Notes: generated by a model not told the origin, from the letters alone. 64,000 bases of DNA from Prauserella halophila (GCF_024171895.1 NZ_JAMTCQ010000009.1:533318-597317), one strand, 5' to 3'. Shown: positions 55,379 through 63,875, counted from the first letter of the stretch. Numbers and translations are program-made.

Positions 55379-56206
55379 GTGCTGGTAATCGACGGGATGC
55401 CCGGCGCCGGCAAGACCACAACACTCGGCACCGTAATCGCCCGGTGCTCCGAGGTCGTGGTCTTCCCCGAGGCCCAGCCACCCGAGCGCGGCGACGATGA
55501 CACCGTGATGCGGCGTCTGCTGGCCGAGGACTACGCCCGCACCGAGGCAGCACACCGCATCCGGACACACAGCCCGCACCGACTGGTCGCTTCCGACCGC
55601 TGCCACCTCGGCGTGTTCGCCTACCGCTACGCCCTGGCCCGGCTCACCGGAGAGTGGGCCGACTTCGAGCGCGCCCTGACACGCGGCCGCGAACTCGCGC
55701 TCGACGAACGTCACCACGACGACATCGTGCTGATCCTGCACCTCGACCCTGACAAGTCTCTGCGTCACCGCCGCGGCCGCGCCGGTGACCCGCGATACCG
55801 CACCTGGTACGACCCGGTCTTTCTCACCTACTACGCCGAGTTCTTCCGCGATCTGCACCGGTGGACCGAACCCGGTCCACACTGGGCACACCACCATGCC
55901 GCCGACCCAACCATCAGCGCCACCCTCCACGCGCTGCTGCCCACGCCGATAACACCGCCAGCGGCAGCGAACGGCGACCTGCACTGCGGCCGCGACTGCG
56001 GCAGCCCCCGCTCGGCCACGGTCGCCACCCCTGATGCCGCGGCACAACTGTGGAGTCGCGGCCTGCACCACCAACGTCCCGGCGAAGGAGTCCGCTGCCT
56101 GCGCGGCGCCGCCGCGATCACCGCACATACAGGAGATCTCGCCGATGAGCGATCCCAGCGGCGCCGCCAACCGCACCCTGCTGGCGACATTGGCGCGCGC
56201 ACCTGA
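55379..56206 (+). CDS. P-loop kinase-like protein (thymidylate-kinase-like)
   Basis: Protein of 275 aa from GTG 55379, with GAGGAGG upstream and a 2-base gap after the fusion gene. The Walker A motif is IDGMPGAGKTT (5-15); ASDRCHLGVFAYRYALA resembles the DR(Y/H) substrate motif of nucleotide kinases, and LHLDPDKSLRHRRGRAGDPR the lid region. It probably phosphorylates a small molecule or nucleotide. The last 80 residues are Pro/Ala/Arg-rich and overlap the next gene by 62 bp, so the fold probably ends near residue 190. Confidence 0.78.
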   Translation: MLVIDGMPGAGKTTTLGTVIARCSEVVVFPEAQPPERGDDDTVMRRLLAEDYARTEAAHRIRTHSPHRLVASDRCHLGVFAYRYALARLTGEWADFERALTRGRELALDERHHDDIVLILHLDPDKSLRHRRGRAGDPRYRTWYDPVFLTYYAEFFRDLHRWTEPGPHWAHHHAADPTISATLHALLPTPITPPAAANGDLHCGRDCGSPRSATVATPDAAAQLWSRGLHHQRPGEGVRCLRGAAAITAHTGDLADERSQRRRQPHPAGDIGART

Positions 56207-56540
56207 CCCGCACGCACTCGAAGCATGGGCGGCCCCCGCGCGCGAGGCCGCCGACGCGATCCGCGATCATCTCATCGGCGCTGGTCAGCATGGTCACGCC
56301 ACTGTGGCCTTTAGCGATCTGCACCGCTGGCGCAGCAGCTTGGATGCCGCTCTGGACCAGCTCGCGGCCGACGACCCCGACCTGTGGCAGCAGTGGCGCC
56401 GGCCCGGCACGTGGCTCGATGCACTGCTGCGACTGCGTTCCCTCATCGCCCACGTGCTCGGCAAGGCGTACTGGGACTCCCGCGAGCACGTTCCCTACGC
56501 CGACATGGACGTGCCCCGCTACCTCTGGGGCGCCCGATGA
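56145..56540 (+). CDS. Unrecognised helical island protein (131 aa)
   Basis: ATG 56145 is preceded by AGGAGATCTC. The protein is mostly helical and Trp/Ala/Arg-rich: AANRTLLATLARAPDPHALE, AWAAPAREAADAIRDHLIGA, TWLDALLRLRSLIAHVLGKA, ending ADMDVPRYLWGAR. I know no family. It starts inside the kinase tail and its stop overlaps the EIIB start (ATGA), so it belongs to the operon. Confidence 0.7.
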   Translation: MSDPSGAANRTLLATLARAPDPHALEAWAAPAREAADAIRDHLIGAGQHGHATVAFSDLHRWRSSLDAALDQLAADDPDLWQQWRRPGTWLDALLRLRSLIAHVLGKAYWDSREHVPYADMDVPRYLWGAR

Positions 56541-56827
56541 CACCACCGGAGAAGCCCAACGTGGACAAATACACCCGCACGGCCGCATACCTGGTTGCCT
56601 TGCTCGGCGACGCCGAGAACGTCGTCGCGGTGACCTACTGCGTCACCCGGTTGCGCATCACCCTGGCCGACCGCCAGGCCGTCGACGACAGCGGCCTCCA
56701 GCAGCACCCGGCCGTTCTGGGCCGTCTCGACGGCGACGACGCCCTCCACCTCATCGTCGGCCCCGCAGCCGCCGCGCCGCTCGCGCGGGCGTGCACCGAC
56801 CTCCTCGCACTCCCATCAGGGGAGTGA
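56537..56827 (+). CDS. Free-standing PTS EIIB domain (glucose/sucrose family type)
   Basis: Protein of 96 aa matching the PTS EIIB fold: DKYTRTAAYLVALLGDAENV, then VAVTYCVTRLRITLADRQAV, then HPAVLGRLDGDDALHLIVGP. The phosphorylated cysteine is in YCVTRLR, where standard EIIB has NCxTRLR; the following Thr-Arg-Leu-Arg is intact. In ordinary systems this domain is fused to an EIIC permease. Here no EIIC or EIIA is present, so it may be a phosphoryl acceptor or regulatory relay for the neighbouring kinases and glycosyltransferases. Confidence 0.88.
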   Translation: MTPPEKPNVDKYTRTAAYLVALLGDAENVVAVTYCVTRLRITLADRQAVDDSGLQQHPAVLGRLDGDDALHLIVGPAAAAPLARACTDLLALPSGE

Positions 56828-57334
56828 ATCTGGCGGCACATCGCCGGAGAGGAACAAGGCGTGCCAAAGCCGGCACGTTGTTGGGAAGGAGGGCGGAATG
56901 GCCACCGCATCCCCACTCAGGGGTTCGTCAACGATCCTGTGGTCTCGATCAGCGGCCAGATGGCGCTGGCGCGGCTCGATGACCTGGTATGCGAAGACCA
57001 GCTCTCACCGGAGGACGTGCGCCCGTGGAACCTGCGGCGTATGGGATCGCTCATGACCACCAACGGCCGGTGGTCGTCGGTCATCTACGACCACAACCAG
57101 CAGGTCGCGGTCACCGCATCCGGGCAGCCGGCGCTCGACGAGCACCGGCGGAGTGGTCGGACCGGTCGCCGGCCCGCCGACCGGTCCGACCACTCCGCCG
57201 GTGGATGGCGAAGACTCCCCCGAGTAGCGAAGACTGGATCAACGACTTCGCGCCGAGGAGCCCAGCCCGGCATGACGGTTCTCATCCTTGCTGGCGAAAG
57301 GCGATCCAGGCATGGCCTACCTGGAGTTGGTCAA
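56828..57334. other. Unassigned stretch in the right part of the island
   Basis: About 500 bp between the EIIB gene and an XRE fragment. A frame from 56861 stays open to 57463 (200 aa), but only its last 42 residues resemble a known domain and the middle runs through a 24-bp inverted repeat. It includes ISGQMALARLDDLVCEDQLS and VRPWNLRRMGSLMTTNGRW, which I do not recognise. It is probably decayed coding DNA around a terminator. Confidence 0.4.
57144..57202 (+). terminator. 24-bp perfect inverted repeat, probable operon terminator
   Basis: The arms (ACCGGCGGAGTGGTCGGACC plus GGTC, and complement) are identical over 24 bp and flank an 11-nt loop. It is the strongest stem in the island, lies about 320 bp after the EIIB gene and precedes a regulator remnant. 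No T run follows. It could also be the end of a lost insertion element. Confidence 0.65.
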
Positions 57335-57463
57335 CACTGGCTCTACCTCGAGGAACCCGAGGAAGTGGCCCTGTATGAGCGCACTCTGCGTCACGTCCAC
57401 GCCTTGGCCGCCAACCCCGAAGAGTCACGGGGGATCATTAAGAGCGCCATGAAGGAGGTGTGA
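57335..57463 (+). pseudogene. C-terminal remnant of an XRE/DUF5753 regulator
   Basis: The last 42 codons encode YLEEPEEVALYERTLRHVHA then NPEESRGIIKSAMKEV, the standard C-terminal end of DUF5753 regulators (YLEDPEEVxxYxxxFxxLxxxAxxPxxSRxLI). The helix-turn-helix and most of the domain are missing. A DUF397 gene starts three bases after its stop, the normal arrangement for an XRE-DUF397 pair, so the front of the regulator has been deleted. Confidence 0.7.
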
Positions 57464-57466
57464 GAA

Positions 57467-57685
57467 GTGATCAACAACGTGCACGATGTGCTGGAGCCTG
57501 AGCGGGTCGTCTTCCGCAAGTCGTCTTACAGCGGCGAGAACGGCCAGTGCGTCGAGGTCGGCCAGGCCGCCGATGGCGGCCGGTGGCTGAGGGACAGCAA
57601 GAGCCCTGCCAGTCCGCCGTACTACTTCACCGCAGGTGAATGGGACGCCTTCATCCGAGGCGTCAAGGACGGCGAGTTCGACTAA
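57467..57685 (+). CDS. DUF397 protein (single unit)
   Basis: Protein of 72 aa, the usual length: VVFRKSSYSGENGQCVEVGQ, then LRDSKSPASPPYYFTAGEWD and AFIRGVKDGEF, both ends of the DUF397 consensus. GGAGGTGTGA precedes GTG 57467. Its partner XRE gene is reduced to a remnant, so it may be an orphan or work with the intact XRE protein at the other end of the island. Confidence 0.88.
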   Translation: MINNVHDVLEPERVVFRKSSYSGENGQCVEVGQAADGGRWLRDSKSPASPPYYFTAGEWDAFIRGVKDGEFD

Positions 57686-57711
57686 CCACGAACACGCTGA
57701 ACGCGAGTGAA

Positions 57712-57752
57712 CGAGGCCCTCCCGGCCAGCCCGGGTGGCCGGGAGGGCCTCG
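57712..57752 (+). terminator. Terminator after the right DUF397 gene
   Basis: A perfect 17-bp inverted repeat (CGAGGCCCTCCCGGCCA and complement) with a GCCCGGG loop, 27 bases after the stop codon and just before the right direct repeat. Confidence 0.85.
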
Positions 57753-57764
57753 TGTTGTGAGCTC

Positions 57765-57819
57765 CGGCCGGGCGGTCGTCAGGCGAACAGGAACCTGTGC
57801 CCGGACGGCAGTCGCACGG
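57765..57819. repeat. Right copy of the 55-bp direct repeat
   Basis: Identical to 49182-49236. It includes the final 41 bases of the VOC gene (minus strand) with its stop codon at 57779-57781 and 14 bases beyond. This copy is the one still attached to its gene. Confidence 0.9.
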
Positions 57820-58408
57820 ATGCGAACGTCGTGCACGGCCGGTCGCCGACCTGGATGACGGCCGTCCATCCCGGCGGTTCGGCGCTTCGGGTGCTGAACA
57901 CGGCGCCCGTCATGGACAGGCCGAGTCGGCCGCGGTAGAAGCCGGCCGCCGTGGTCGGGGTGATCGACGTGTGCACCATGCGCCGCGGGGTACCCGCGCC
58001 CACCGCATGCGTCCAGCCCGCGAACGTACCGGGTTCCCACAGCGAGACGGCCGCACCGAACGGGTCGACGACGGTGGCGAGTACGCCCAGGTCTCCGATC
58101 GGCGACGGCGGGACTACCGAGGTGGCGCCCGCGGCGACGGCGGCGTCGTGCACGCGGGTGGCGTCGTCGACGGCCACGTAGTAGCCCACGTGGGGTTCGG
58201 TCCCCGGCGGACAGGCCCCGCTGTGGAGGCTGCTCAGCCCCGCCATCCAGTGGCCCTCGAACCGGGCTTTCCGTGCCGTCGCGGGATCGCGGTGGTCGTC
58301 CGGGTCGACGACGCATTCCCAACCCAAGGCGGTATCCAGTTCCCGCCCCGTCGCGTCGAGGTCGGGCGTCTTGATGTCCATCCAGCAGAACTCGCCGGCC
58401 GGGCGCAT
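57779..58408 (-). CDS. Two-domain VOC-family protein (island target gene)
   Basis: Protein of 209 aa from ATG 58408. Two VOC modules are visible: GEFCWMDIKTPDLDATGREL to AAVSLWEPGTFAGW, and MVHTSITPTTAAGFYRGRLG to SVRLPSGHRFLFA. The fold is that of glyoxalase/bleomycin-resistance-like proteins; the substrate is unknown. Its 3' end forms the right direct repeat, so the reading frame is unaffected by the island. Confidence 0.85.
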   Translation of the reverse strand: MRPAGEFCWMDIKTPDLDATGRELDTALGWECVVDPDDHRDPATARKARFEGHWMAGLSSLHSGACPPGTEPHVGYYVAVDDATRVHDAAVAAGATSVVPPSPIGDLGVLATVVDPFGAAVSLWEPGTFAGWTHAVGAGTPRRMVHTSITPTTAAGFYRGRLGLSMTGAVFSTRSAEPPGWTAVIQVGDRPCTTFASVRLPSGHRFLFA

Positions 58409-58520
58409 ATCGAGGATGGTGACCGTCCGGCCGGTCCGCTGCAACCGGAAGTGACGGGCCGTCGGGTGCGTGGAGGCGGGCACACGTGCGTGGCACCCGG
58501 CGACAGGGGAGACTCTCGGT

Positions 58521-60548
58521 ATGGCCAATCGCCTTGCGAACTCGACGAGCCCGTACCTGCTCCAGCACGCCGACAACCCGGTCGACTGGTGGCCCTGGTG
58601 CCCGGAAGCACTGGCCGAGGCGGCCGAACGGGACGTGCCGATCCTGCTGTCGATCGGCTACGCGGCCTGCCACTGGTGCCACGTCATGGCGCACGAGTCG
58701 TTCGAGGACGACGACATCGCCGCCGTGATGAACGAGCATTTCGTGAACATCAAGGTCGACCGTGAGGAACGTCCGGACCTCGACGCGGTCTACATGTCCG
58801 CCACCCAGGCGATGACCGGCCAGGGTGGTTGGCCGATGACGTGTTTCCTCACGCCGGACGGCAAACCGTTCCACTGCGGCACATACTTCCCGCCCCGGCC
58901 CGTGCACGGGATGCCCGCGTTCCACCAGGTGCTGGACGCGGTCGCGAAGGCGTGGTCGGAGCGACGGGAGGAACTCGTCGAAGGGGCGGGCAAGGTCGTC
59001 GACCACGTCGTCGAGCAGTCGGGCCCGTTGCGGCAGCAGACACTCGACGACGAGACACTCGCCGGGGCAGTGGGGAAGCTGCGGCAGGAGACCGACCCCG
59101 GCTACGGCGGTTTCGGCGGGGCGCCGAAGTTCCCGCCGTCGATGGTGCTGGAGTTCCTCATCCGCCACTACGAGCGCACCGCGGACCCGGCCGCGTTGTC
59201 CATTGTGGAACTGACGGCGGAGGGGATGGCGCGCGGCGGCATCTACGATCAACTCGCAGGTGGATTCTCACGCTACTCCGTGGACGGCCGGTGGGTCGTG
59301 CCGCACTTCGAGAAGATGCTGTACGACAACGCGTTGCTGTTGCGGGCATACACGCACATCGCGCGCCGCACCGGACATCCCGGAGCGCGCCGCATCGCCG
59401 CCGAGACGGCCGAGTTCCTGGTGCGGGACCTGCTCACCGAACAGGGCGGGTTCGCCGCCTCGCTCGATGCCGACACCGACGGCGTCGAAGGGCTCACGTA
59501 CGTGTGGACGCCGCAACAGCTCGTCGAGGTGCTGAGTGCCGACGACGGGGCGTGGGCCGCGGAGACGTTCGCCGTCACCGAGGAGGGCACGTTCGAGCAC
59601 GGCACGTCGACCTTGCAGTTGCCGGCCGACCCCGACGACACCGAACGCTGGCAGCGCGTGCGGGAGACCCTGCTGGCGGCACGCGACCGGCGGCCGCAGC
59701 CCGCGCGCGACGACAAGGTGATCGCCGCGTGGAACGGGCTGACGATCGCGGCGCTGGCCGAGGCGGGGGTGGCGCTGGACCGGCCCGAGTGGGTCGACGC
59801 CGCGGGTAAGGCGGCCCGGCTGCTGCTCAATGTCCACGACGTCGGCGGCCGGTTGCGGCGCAGTTCCCGCGACGGCGAGGTCGGCGACGCCGCCGGTGTG
59901 CTCGAGGACTACGCGTGCACTGCGGACGGGCTCCTCGCGCTGCACCAGGCCACCGGTGAGGCCGGGTGGCTGACCGAGGCGCTCCGGCTGCTGGACGAGG
60001 CGGTCGACCGGTTCGCCGCCGAGGCACCCGGATCGTTCCACGACACGGCGGACGACGCCGAGCAGCTGTTCAGCAGGCCTGCCGACCCGACGGACAACGC
60101 GAGCCCGTCGGGCGCCTCGGCACTGGCGAGTGCGCTGCTGACGGCGTCGGCGCTGGCGGGGCCGGACCGCGCGACCCGGTACCGGTCGATCTGCGAACAG
60201 GCGGTCTCCCGGGCGGGTGCGCTGGTGATGCAGGTGCCGCGGTTCGCGGGCACCTGGGCGGCCGTCGCGGAGTCGCTGCTGGCCGGGCCGGTGCAGGTCG
60301 CCGTTGTCGGGGAGACGGAAACCTCGCGTGCGGACCTGTTCGCGACGGCGGCGCGGCGCGTGCCGGGCGGCGCGGTCGTCGTGGCGGGCGGCCCCGAAGC
60401 CGGCGGGGAACTCGACGCGGGCAGGGTGCCGCTGTTGGCCGACCGGCCGCTGGTCGACGGGGAACCTGCCGCGTACGTGTGCCACGGGTACGTGTGCGAC
60501 CGGCCCGTGACCGGCCACGACGACCTCGTGCGCGCGCTCGCCCGCTGA
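58521..60548 (+). CDS. YyaL/DUF255 family protein with N-terminal thioredoxin domain
   Basis: Protein of 675 aa (Rv1084-like; human relative SPATA20). The thioredoxin-like domain (about 1-165) opens [20 protein letters not shown] and has the redox motif CHWC in [18 protein letters not shown], with [17 protein letters not shown] after it. An alpha/alpha-barrel resembling glycosidase or epimerase folds follows, with [27 protein letters not shown] and [14 protein letters not shown]. The substrate is not known. ATG 58521 begins right at the conserved start. Confidence 0.92.
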   Translation: MANRLANSTSPYLLQHADNPVDWWPWCPEALAEAAERDVPILLSIGYAACHWCHVMAHESFEDDDIAAVMNEHFVNIKVDREERPDLDAVYMSATQAMTGQGGWPMTCFLTPDGKPFHCGTYFPPRPVHGMPAFHQVLDAVAKAWSERREELVEGAGKVVDHVVEQSGPLRQQTLDDETLAGAVGKLRQETDPGYGGFGGAPKFPPSMVLEFLIRHYERTADPAALSIVELTAEGMARGGIYDQLAGGFSRYSVDGRWVVPHFEKMLYDNALLLRAYTHIARRTGHPGARRIAAETAEFLVRDLLTEQGGFAASLDADTDGVEGLTYVWTPQQLVEVLSADDGAWAAETFAVTEEGTFEHGTSTLQLPADPDDTERWQRVRETLLAARDRRPQPARDDKVIAAWNGLTIAALAEAGVALDRPEWVDAAGKAARLLLNVHDVGGRLRRSSRDGEVGDAAGVLEDYACTADGLLALHQATGEAGWLTEALRLLDEAVDRFAAEAPGSFHDTADDAEQLFSRPADPTDNASPSGASALASALLTASALAGPDRATRYRSICEQAVSRAGALVMQVPRFAGTWAAVAESLLAGPVQVAVVGETETSRADLFATAARRVPGGAVVVAGGPEAGGELDAGRVPLLADRPLVDGEPAAYVCHGYVCDRPVTGHDDLVRALAR

Positions 60549-60596
60549 GCCCGGTGGCCGGGTCCCGGTGCCGCCGTCCCGGTGCCGCGGTGTCGA

Positions 60597-60652
60597 GCCG
60601 CAGTGGGTCAGTCGCAGTGGGTGAGTCGCAGTGGGTGAGTCGCAGTGGGTGA
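60597..60652. repeat. 14-bp tandem repeat GTCGCAGTGGGTGA, four copies
   Basis: Three perfect copies (60611-60652) follow one with two changes; a broken copy continues to 60660. It lies in the 237-bp gap between the YyaL-like gene and the acyl-CoA dehydrogenase gene, where I see no gene. Confidence 0.85.
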
Positions 60653-60785
60653 GTCGCAGTGTCGAACTGCAGTGCCGAGCCGCGGTGGATGACCGTGGTT
60701 CCCGCGGCGGGTGACTGTGGTTCCCGCGGAGGGGGCGGGAGCGTGTCGCAGTGCGCCCGCCGGGATCGTTCGGCACGCTGGCGGC

Positions 60786-62672
60786 ATGAACTCCCTGACT
60801 GACGTCCTCGACGGCCGGTGGGCGGGTATCCGCCGTGACGTGCGTGCACAGGTGGCGGGTACGGCCCAGCCCGATGCCTACGGCCTCGGCCGTGAGGCGC
60901 ACCGCGCGCAGGTGCTCGAGCAGCTGCACGAACTCGCCGCGACCGGCAGGCCGCACCTGGGTTTTCCCGTCGCCTACGGCGGCAAGGGCGACATCGGCGG
61001 GACGATCGTCGCGTTCGAGATGCTCGGGTTCGGAGACCTGTCGCTGATGGTCAAGGCCGGGGTGCAGTGGGGGCTGTTCGGCGGCGCGGTGGAACTGCTT
61101 GGCACCCGTGAGCACCACGAGCAGTACCTCCGGTCGATCATGGATCTGGAGCTGCCGGGGTGCTTCGCGATGACGGAGTACGGCCACGGTTCGGACGTGC
61201 AGAACCTGCGCACCACGGCCACGTACGATCCGGCCGCCGAGGAGTTCGTGATCGACACGCCGAACTTCTCGGCGCGCAAGGAGTACATCGGCAACGCCGC
61301 GCGGGACGGCCGGATGGCTGCGGTGTTCGCCCAGCTCGTCACGGGTGGCGAGAGCCGCGGCGTGCATGCGTTCCTGGTGCCGATCCGTGACGACGCGGGT
61401 GTCGCGATGCCGGGTGTGACGATCGAGGACTGCGGGCACAAGGCCGGGCTCAACGGCGTCGACAACGGACGGCTGACGTTCCACGAGGTGCGTGTGCCGC
61501 GGAAGGCGCTGCTGAACCGCTACGGTGACGTCGCCCCCGACGGCACGTACGTGAGCCCGATCGAAAGCGACGGCAGACGGTTCTTCACCATGCTCGGCAC
61601 GCTGGTGCGCGGCCGGGTCAGCGTCGCGGGCAGCGCGGGCAGTGCGACGAAACGGGCGTTGACGATCGCCGTGCGGTACGGCGACCGGCGCACGCAGTTC
61701 GAGCGCCCCGGCACCGGCGACGAGGTGGTCGTGCTCGACTATCTCGGTCATCAGCGGAAACTGCTGCCCGCGCTGGCCACGACGTATGCGCTGCACTTCG
61801 CGCAGGAGGAGCTCGTGGCCACGCTCGACGAGCTGCAGCGTGCCGAGGATCCCGGCGAGCGCGCTCGCCGGGAGTTCGAATCGCACGCCGCGGGTGTGAA
61901 GGCGGTCGCGACGTGGCATGCGACGTCGACGATCCAGGCCGCGCGGGAGGCGTGCGGCGGTGCAGGGTATCTCGCCGAGAACATCCTGCCGCAGCTCAAG
62001 GCCGACACCGACGTGTTCACCACGTTCGAGGGTGACAACACGGTGCTGTTGCAGCTCGTGGCGAAAGGGCTGCTGACGAGCTACAAGCAGGAGGTGCAGG
62101 ACCTCAGTCCACTCGAGACCGCACGGTTCGTGGCCGAGCAGGTCGTCGACACCGTGATCGAACGGACATCGGCGCGCAAGGTGATCGAACGGATCATGGA
62201 TGCGAGTCCGCGCCGCGACGACGAGGACTCGCTGTTCGACCGCGCCTGGCAGATCGCCGCGTTCGAGGATCGCGAGGAGCACGTGCTCGACAGTCTCGTG
62301 AAGCGGTTGCGGAATGCGGGCCGTGACAACAGTTTCGAGGTGTTCAACAGCGCGCAGGACCACGTGCTGCGCGCGGGCAGGGTGCACGTCGACCGGATCG
62401 TGCTGGAGGCGTTCGTCGGCGCGATCGACCGGTGCACCGACCCGGACACCAAGGCGCTCCTCGAGCGGGTGTGCGATCTCTACGCGTTGTCGAACATCGA
62501 GGCCGATCGCGCGTGGTTCCTCGAGCACGGGCGATTCACGGCCCAGCGCGCGAAGGCCGTTGTGGCCGCGGTGAACGAGTTGTGCGGCGAGTTGCGCCCG
62601 CGTGCGCGCGAACTCGCCGACGCGTTCGGGATCCCGGAGCAGTTCCTGGCTGCGCCGATCATCGCTGACTAG
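60786..62672 (+). CDS. Acyl-CoA dehydrogenase/oxidase family protein
   Basis: Flavoprotein of 628 aa, the length of acyl-CoA oxidases (ACOX). The FAD-binding region is visible in GCFAMTEYGHGSDVQNLRTT, the substrate domain in GHKAGLNGVDNGRLTFHEVR plus VPRKALLNRYG, and the catalytic loop in EACGGAGYLAENILPQLKAD with TTFEGDNTVLLQLVAKGLL. The C-terminal 200 aa form the second helical domain of ACOX enzymes. It probably oxidises fatty acyl-CoA with oxygen as acceptor. Confidence 0.92.
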   Translation: MNSLTDVLDGRWAGIRRDVRAQVAGTAQPDAYGLGREAHRAQVLEQLHELAATGRPHLGFPVAYGGKGDIGGTIVAFEMLGFGDLSLMVKAGVQWGLFGGAVELLGTREHHEQYLRSIMDLELPGCFAMTEYGHGSDVQNLRTTATYDPAAEEFVIDTPNFSARKEYIGNAARDGRMAAVFAQLVTGGESRGVHAFLVPIRDDAGVAMPGVTIEDCGHKAGLNGVDNGRLTFHEVRVPRKALLNRYGDVAPDGTYVSPIESDGRRFFTMLGTLVRGRVSVAGSAGSATKRALTIAVRYGDRRTQFERPGTGDEVVVLDYLGHQRKLLPALATTYALHFAQEELVATLDELQRAEDPGERARREFESHAAGVKAVATWHATSTIQAAREACGGAGYLAENILPQLKADTDVFTTFEGDNTVLLQLVAKGLLTSYKQEVQDLSPLETARFVAEQVVDTVIERTSARKVIERIMDASPRRDDEDSLFDRAWQIAAFEDREEHVLDSLVKRLRNAGRDNSFEVFNSAQDHVLRAGRVHVDRIVLEAFVGAIDRCTDPDTKALLERVCDLYALSNIEADRAWFLEHGRFTAQRAKAVVAAVNELCGELRPRARELADAFGIPEQFLAAPIIAD

Positions 62673-62681
62673 CGGCAGGTC

Positions 62682-63875
62682 TCATGCAAGGGCGTCTTGT
62701 CGTGCCCGTGTGGTTGCGCGTCGGCTGACGGCCCAGACGAGGAGTCCGCAGAGGGCGAACGTTCCGCCGGCAGCGGCGGATCCCGTCCACCCTGCAATGG
62801 CGTAGAGCGTGGACGTGGCGGTTGCTCCGAGAGCGGAGCCGAGCGAGTAGAACAGCATGTAGCCGCCGATGACGCTGCTCGTCCGGTGCGGATACGCCTC
62901 GGTGAGCACGTGCTGGTTGCTGACGTGCACCGCCTGGACTGCGAAGTCGAGGAGAACGACGCCCACGACGACCAGCCAGAGCGACCAGGTCGCCTGTCCG
63001 GATGCCGACCACGACACCGCGAGGAGCACGAGCGCGCTGACCGTGACGAGATCGGCGTGGCCGGAGTCAGCCCATCGTCCGGCTCGCGCGGCCCCCAGCG
63101 CACCGGCGAGTCCGGCGATTCCGAAGAGGCCGATCTGCGCCGTCGTCAGGTGCCACGGTTCGGCCGCGAGTGGGAGGGCGAGCCCGCTCCAGAGTGTGCC
63201 GAACGAGGCGAACAGGAAGAACGTGATCAGCCCGCGTGACACGAACAGGCGCTCACGGAACAGGCGCCCGAGTGAGCCCAGCACCTCGCCGTACGTCACG
63301 TGACCGGAGCGATGCTCTGCCGGCAGCAGCTTCAGGACGAGGACGGTGAGCCCGACGAGGAGCGCGGCGAGTGCGATGTAGACACTGCGCCGTCCCCAGA
63401 GTGCAGCGAGGCCTCCCGCGAACACGCGGGCTCCGAGAATACCGATGATGACGCCGGATGTGACGACTCCGATCGTCCGGCCCCGGTCGGTTGCCGTGGC
63501 GAGATCGGCGGCGAACGCGACGGTGGTTTGCACGACGACCGCGAACAGGCCGGCCACGGCAAGTCCGACGAGGAGGAACCAGAGCTGGTTCGCTGCCGCC
63601 GCCACCGCCATGCCGATCGTGGCGAGGAGCAGGTGGCCGGCAATGAGCTTGCGCCGATCGAGCATGTCTCCCAGCGGCACAAGGAAGACCAGGCCGGCCA
63701 GGTAGCCGACCTGTCCCGTCGCCACGATCCAGCCGAGGTCGGCTTCCGGCACTCCGAGATCGCGACCGACCTGAACGAGTACGGGCTGCGCGACGTAGAT
63801 CGTCGCAACGGCGACCGCGCAGATCATCGCGAGCAGCATCCGCCGACCGGACGTGAGACTCACTAGCACTCCCAT
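62682..63875 (-). CDS. MFS transporter
   Basis: Membrane protein of 397 aa with twelve hydrophobic helices. The cytoplasmic loop between helices 2 and 3 has FLVPLGDMLDRRKLIAGH, the MFS motif GxxxDRxGRR equivalent, and a second copy (GAARAGRWADSGHADLV) lies in the C-terminal half. It is of the drug:H+ antiporter type with 12 helices. GTG 63860 is an alternative start with GGGAG just upstream. The gene diverges from a probable HxlR regulator, the usual arrangement for an inducible efflux pump. Confidence 0.88.
   Translation of the reverse strand: MGVLVSLTSGRRMLLAMICAVAVATIYVAQPVLVQVGRDLGVPEADLGWIVATGQVGYLAGLVFLVPLGDMLDRRKLIAGHLLLATIGMAVAAAANQLWFLLVGLAVAGLFAVVVQTTVAFAADLATATDRGRTIGVVTSGVIIGILGARVFAGGLAALWGRRSVYIALAALLVGLTVLVLKLLPAEHRSGHVTYGEVLGSLGRLFRERLFVSRGLITFFLFASFGTLWSGLALPLAAEPWHLTTAQIGLFGIAGLAGALGAARAGRWADSGHADLVTVSALVLLAVSWSASGQATWSLWLVVVGVVLLDFAVQAVHVSNQHVLTEAYPHRTSSVIGGYMLFYSLGSALGATATSTLYAIAGWTGSAAAGGTFALCGLLVWAVSRRATTRARQDALA

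Larger units (their letters stand above)
49182..57819. mobile_element. Genomic island flanked by 55-bp direct repeats
   Basis: About 8.6 kb between two perfect 55-bp direct repeats separates genes that match Rv1083 and Rv1084. Cargo genes have the composition of accessory DNA: XRE and DUF397 regulators, glycosyltransferases, two kinases, a lone EIIB domain and several unknown proteins. I see no integrase, transposase or relaxase gene, so it is either non-autonomous, decayed, or arose by another recombination route. The stretch around 51050-51110 is notably AT-rich. Confidence 0.7.

Noticed and set aside
56861-57334. Upstream part of a 200-codon frame as a real gene
   Set aside because: It passes through a 24-bp inverted repeat and has no recognisable domain before the DUF5753 remnant; treated as unassigned.
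49182-57819. Integrase, transposase or relaxase inside the island
   Set aside because: I looked through all frames for tyrosine- or serine-recombinase and transposase motifs and found none; mobility is inferred from the repeats alone.
59268-62528. Minus-strand open frame of 1086 codons
   Set aside because: It lies antisense to the YyaL-like and acyl-CoA dehydrogenase genes, which have clear family motifs; the translated sequence shows none.
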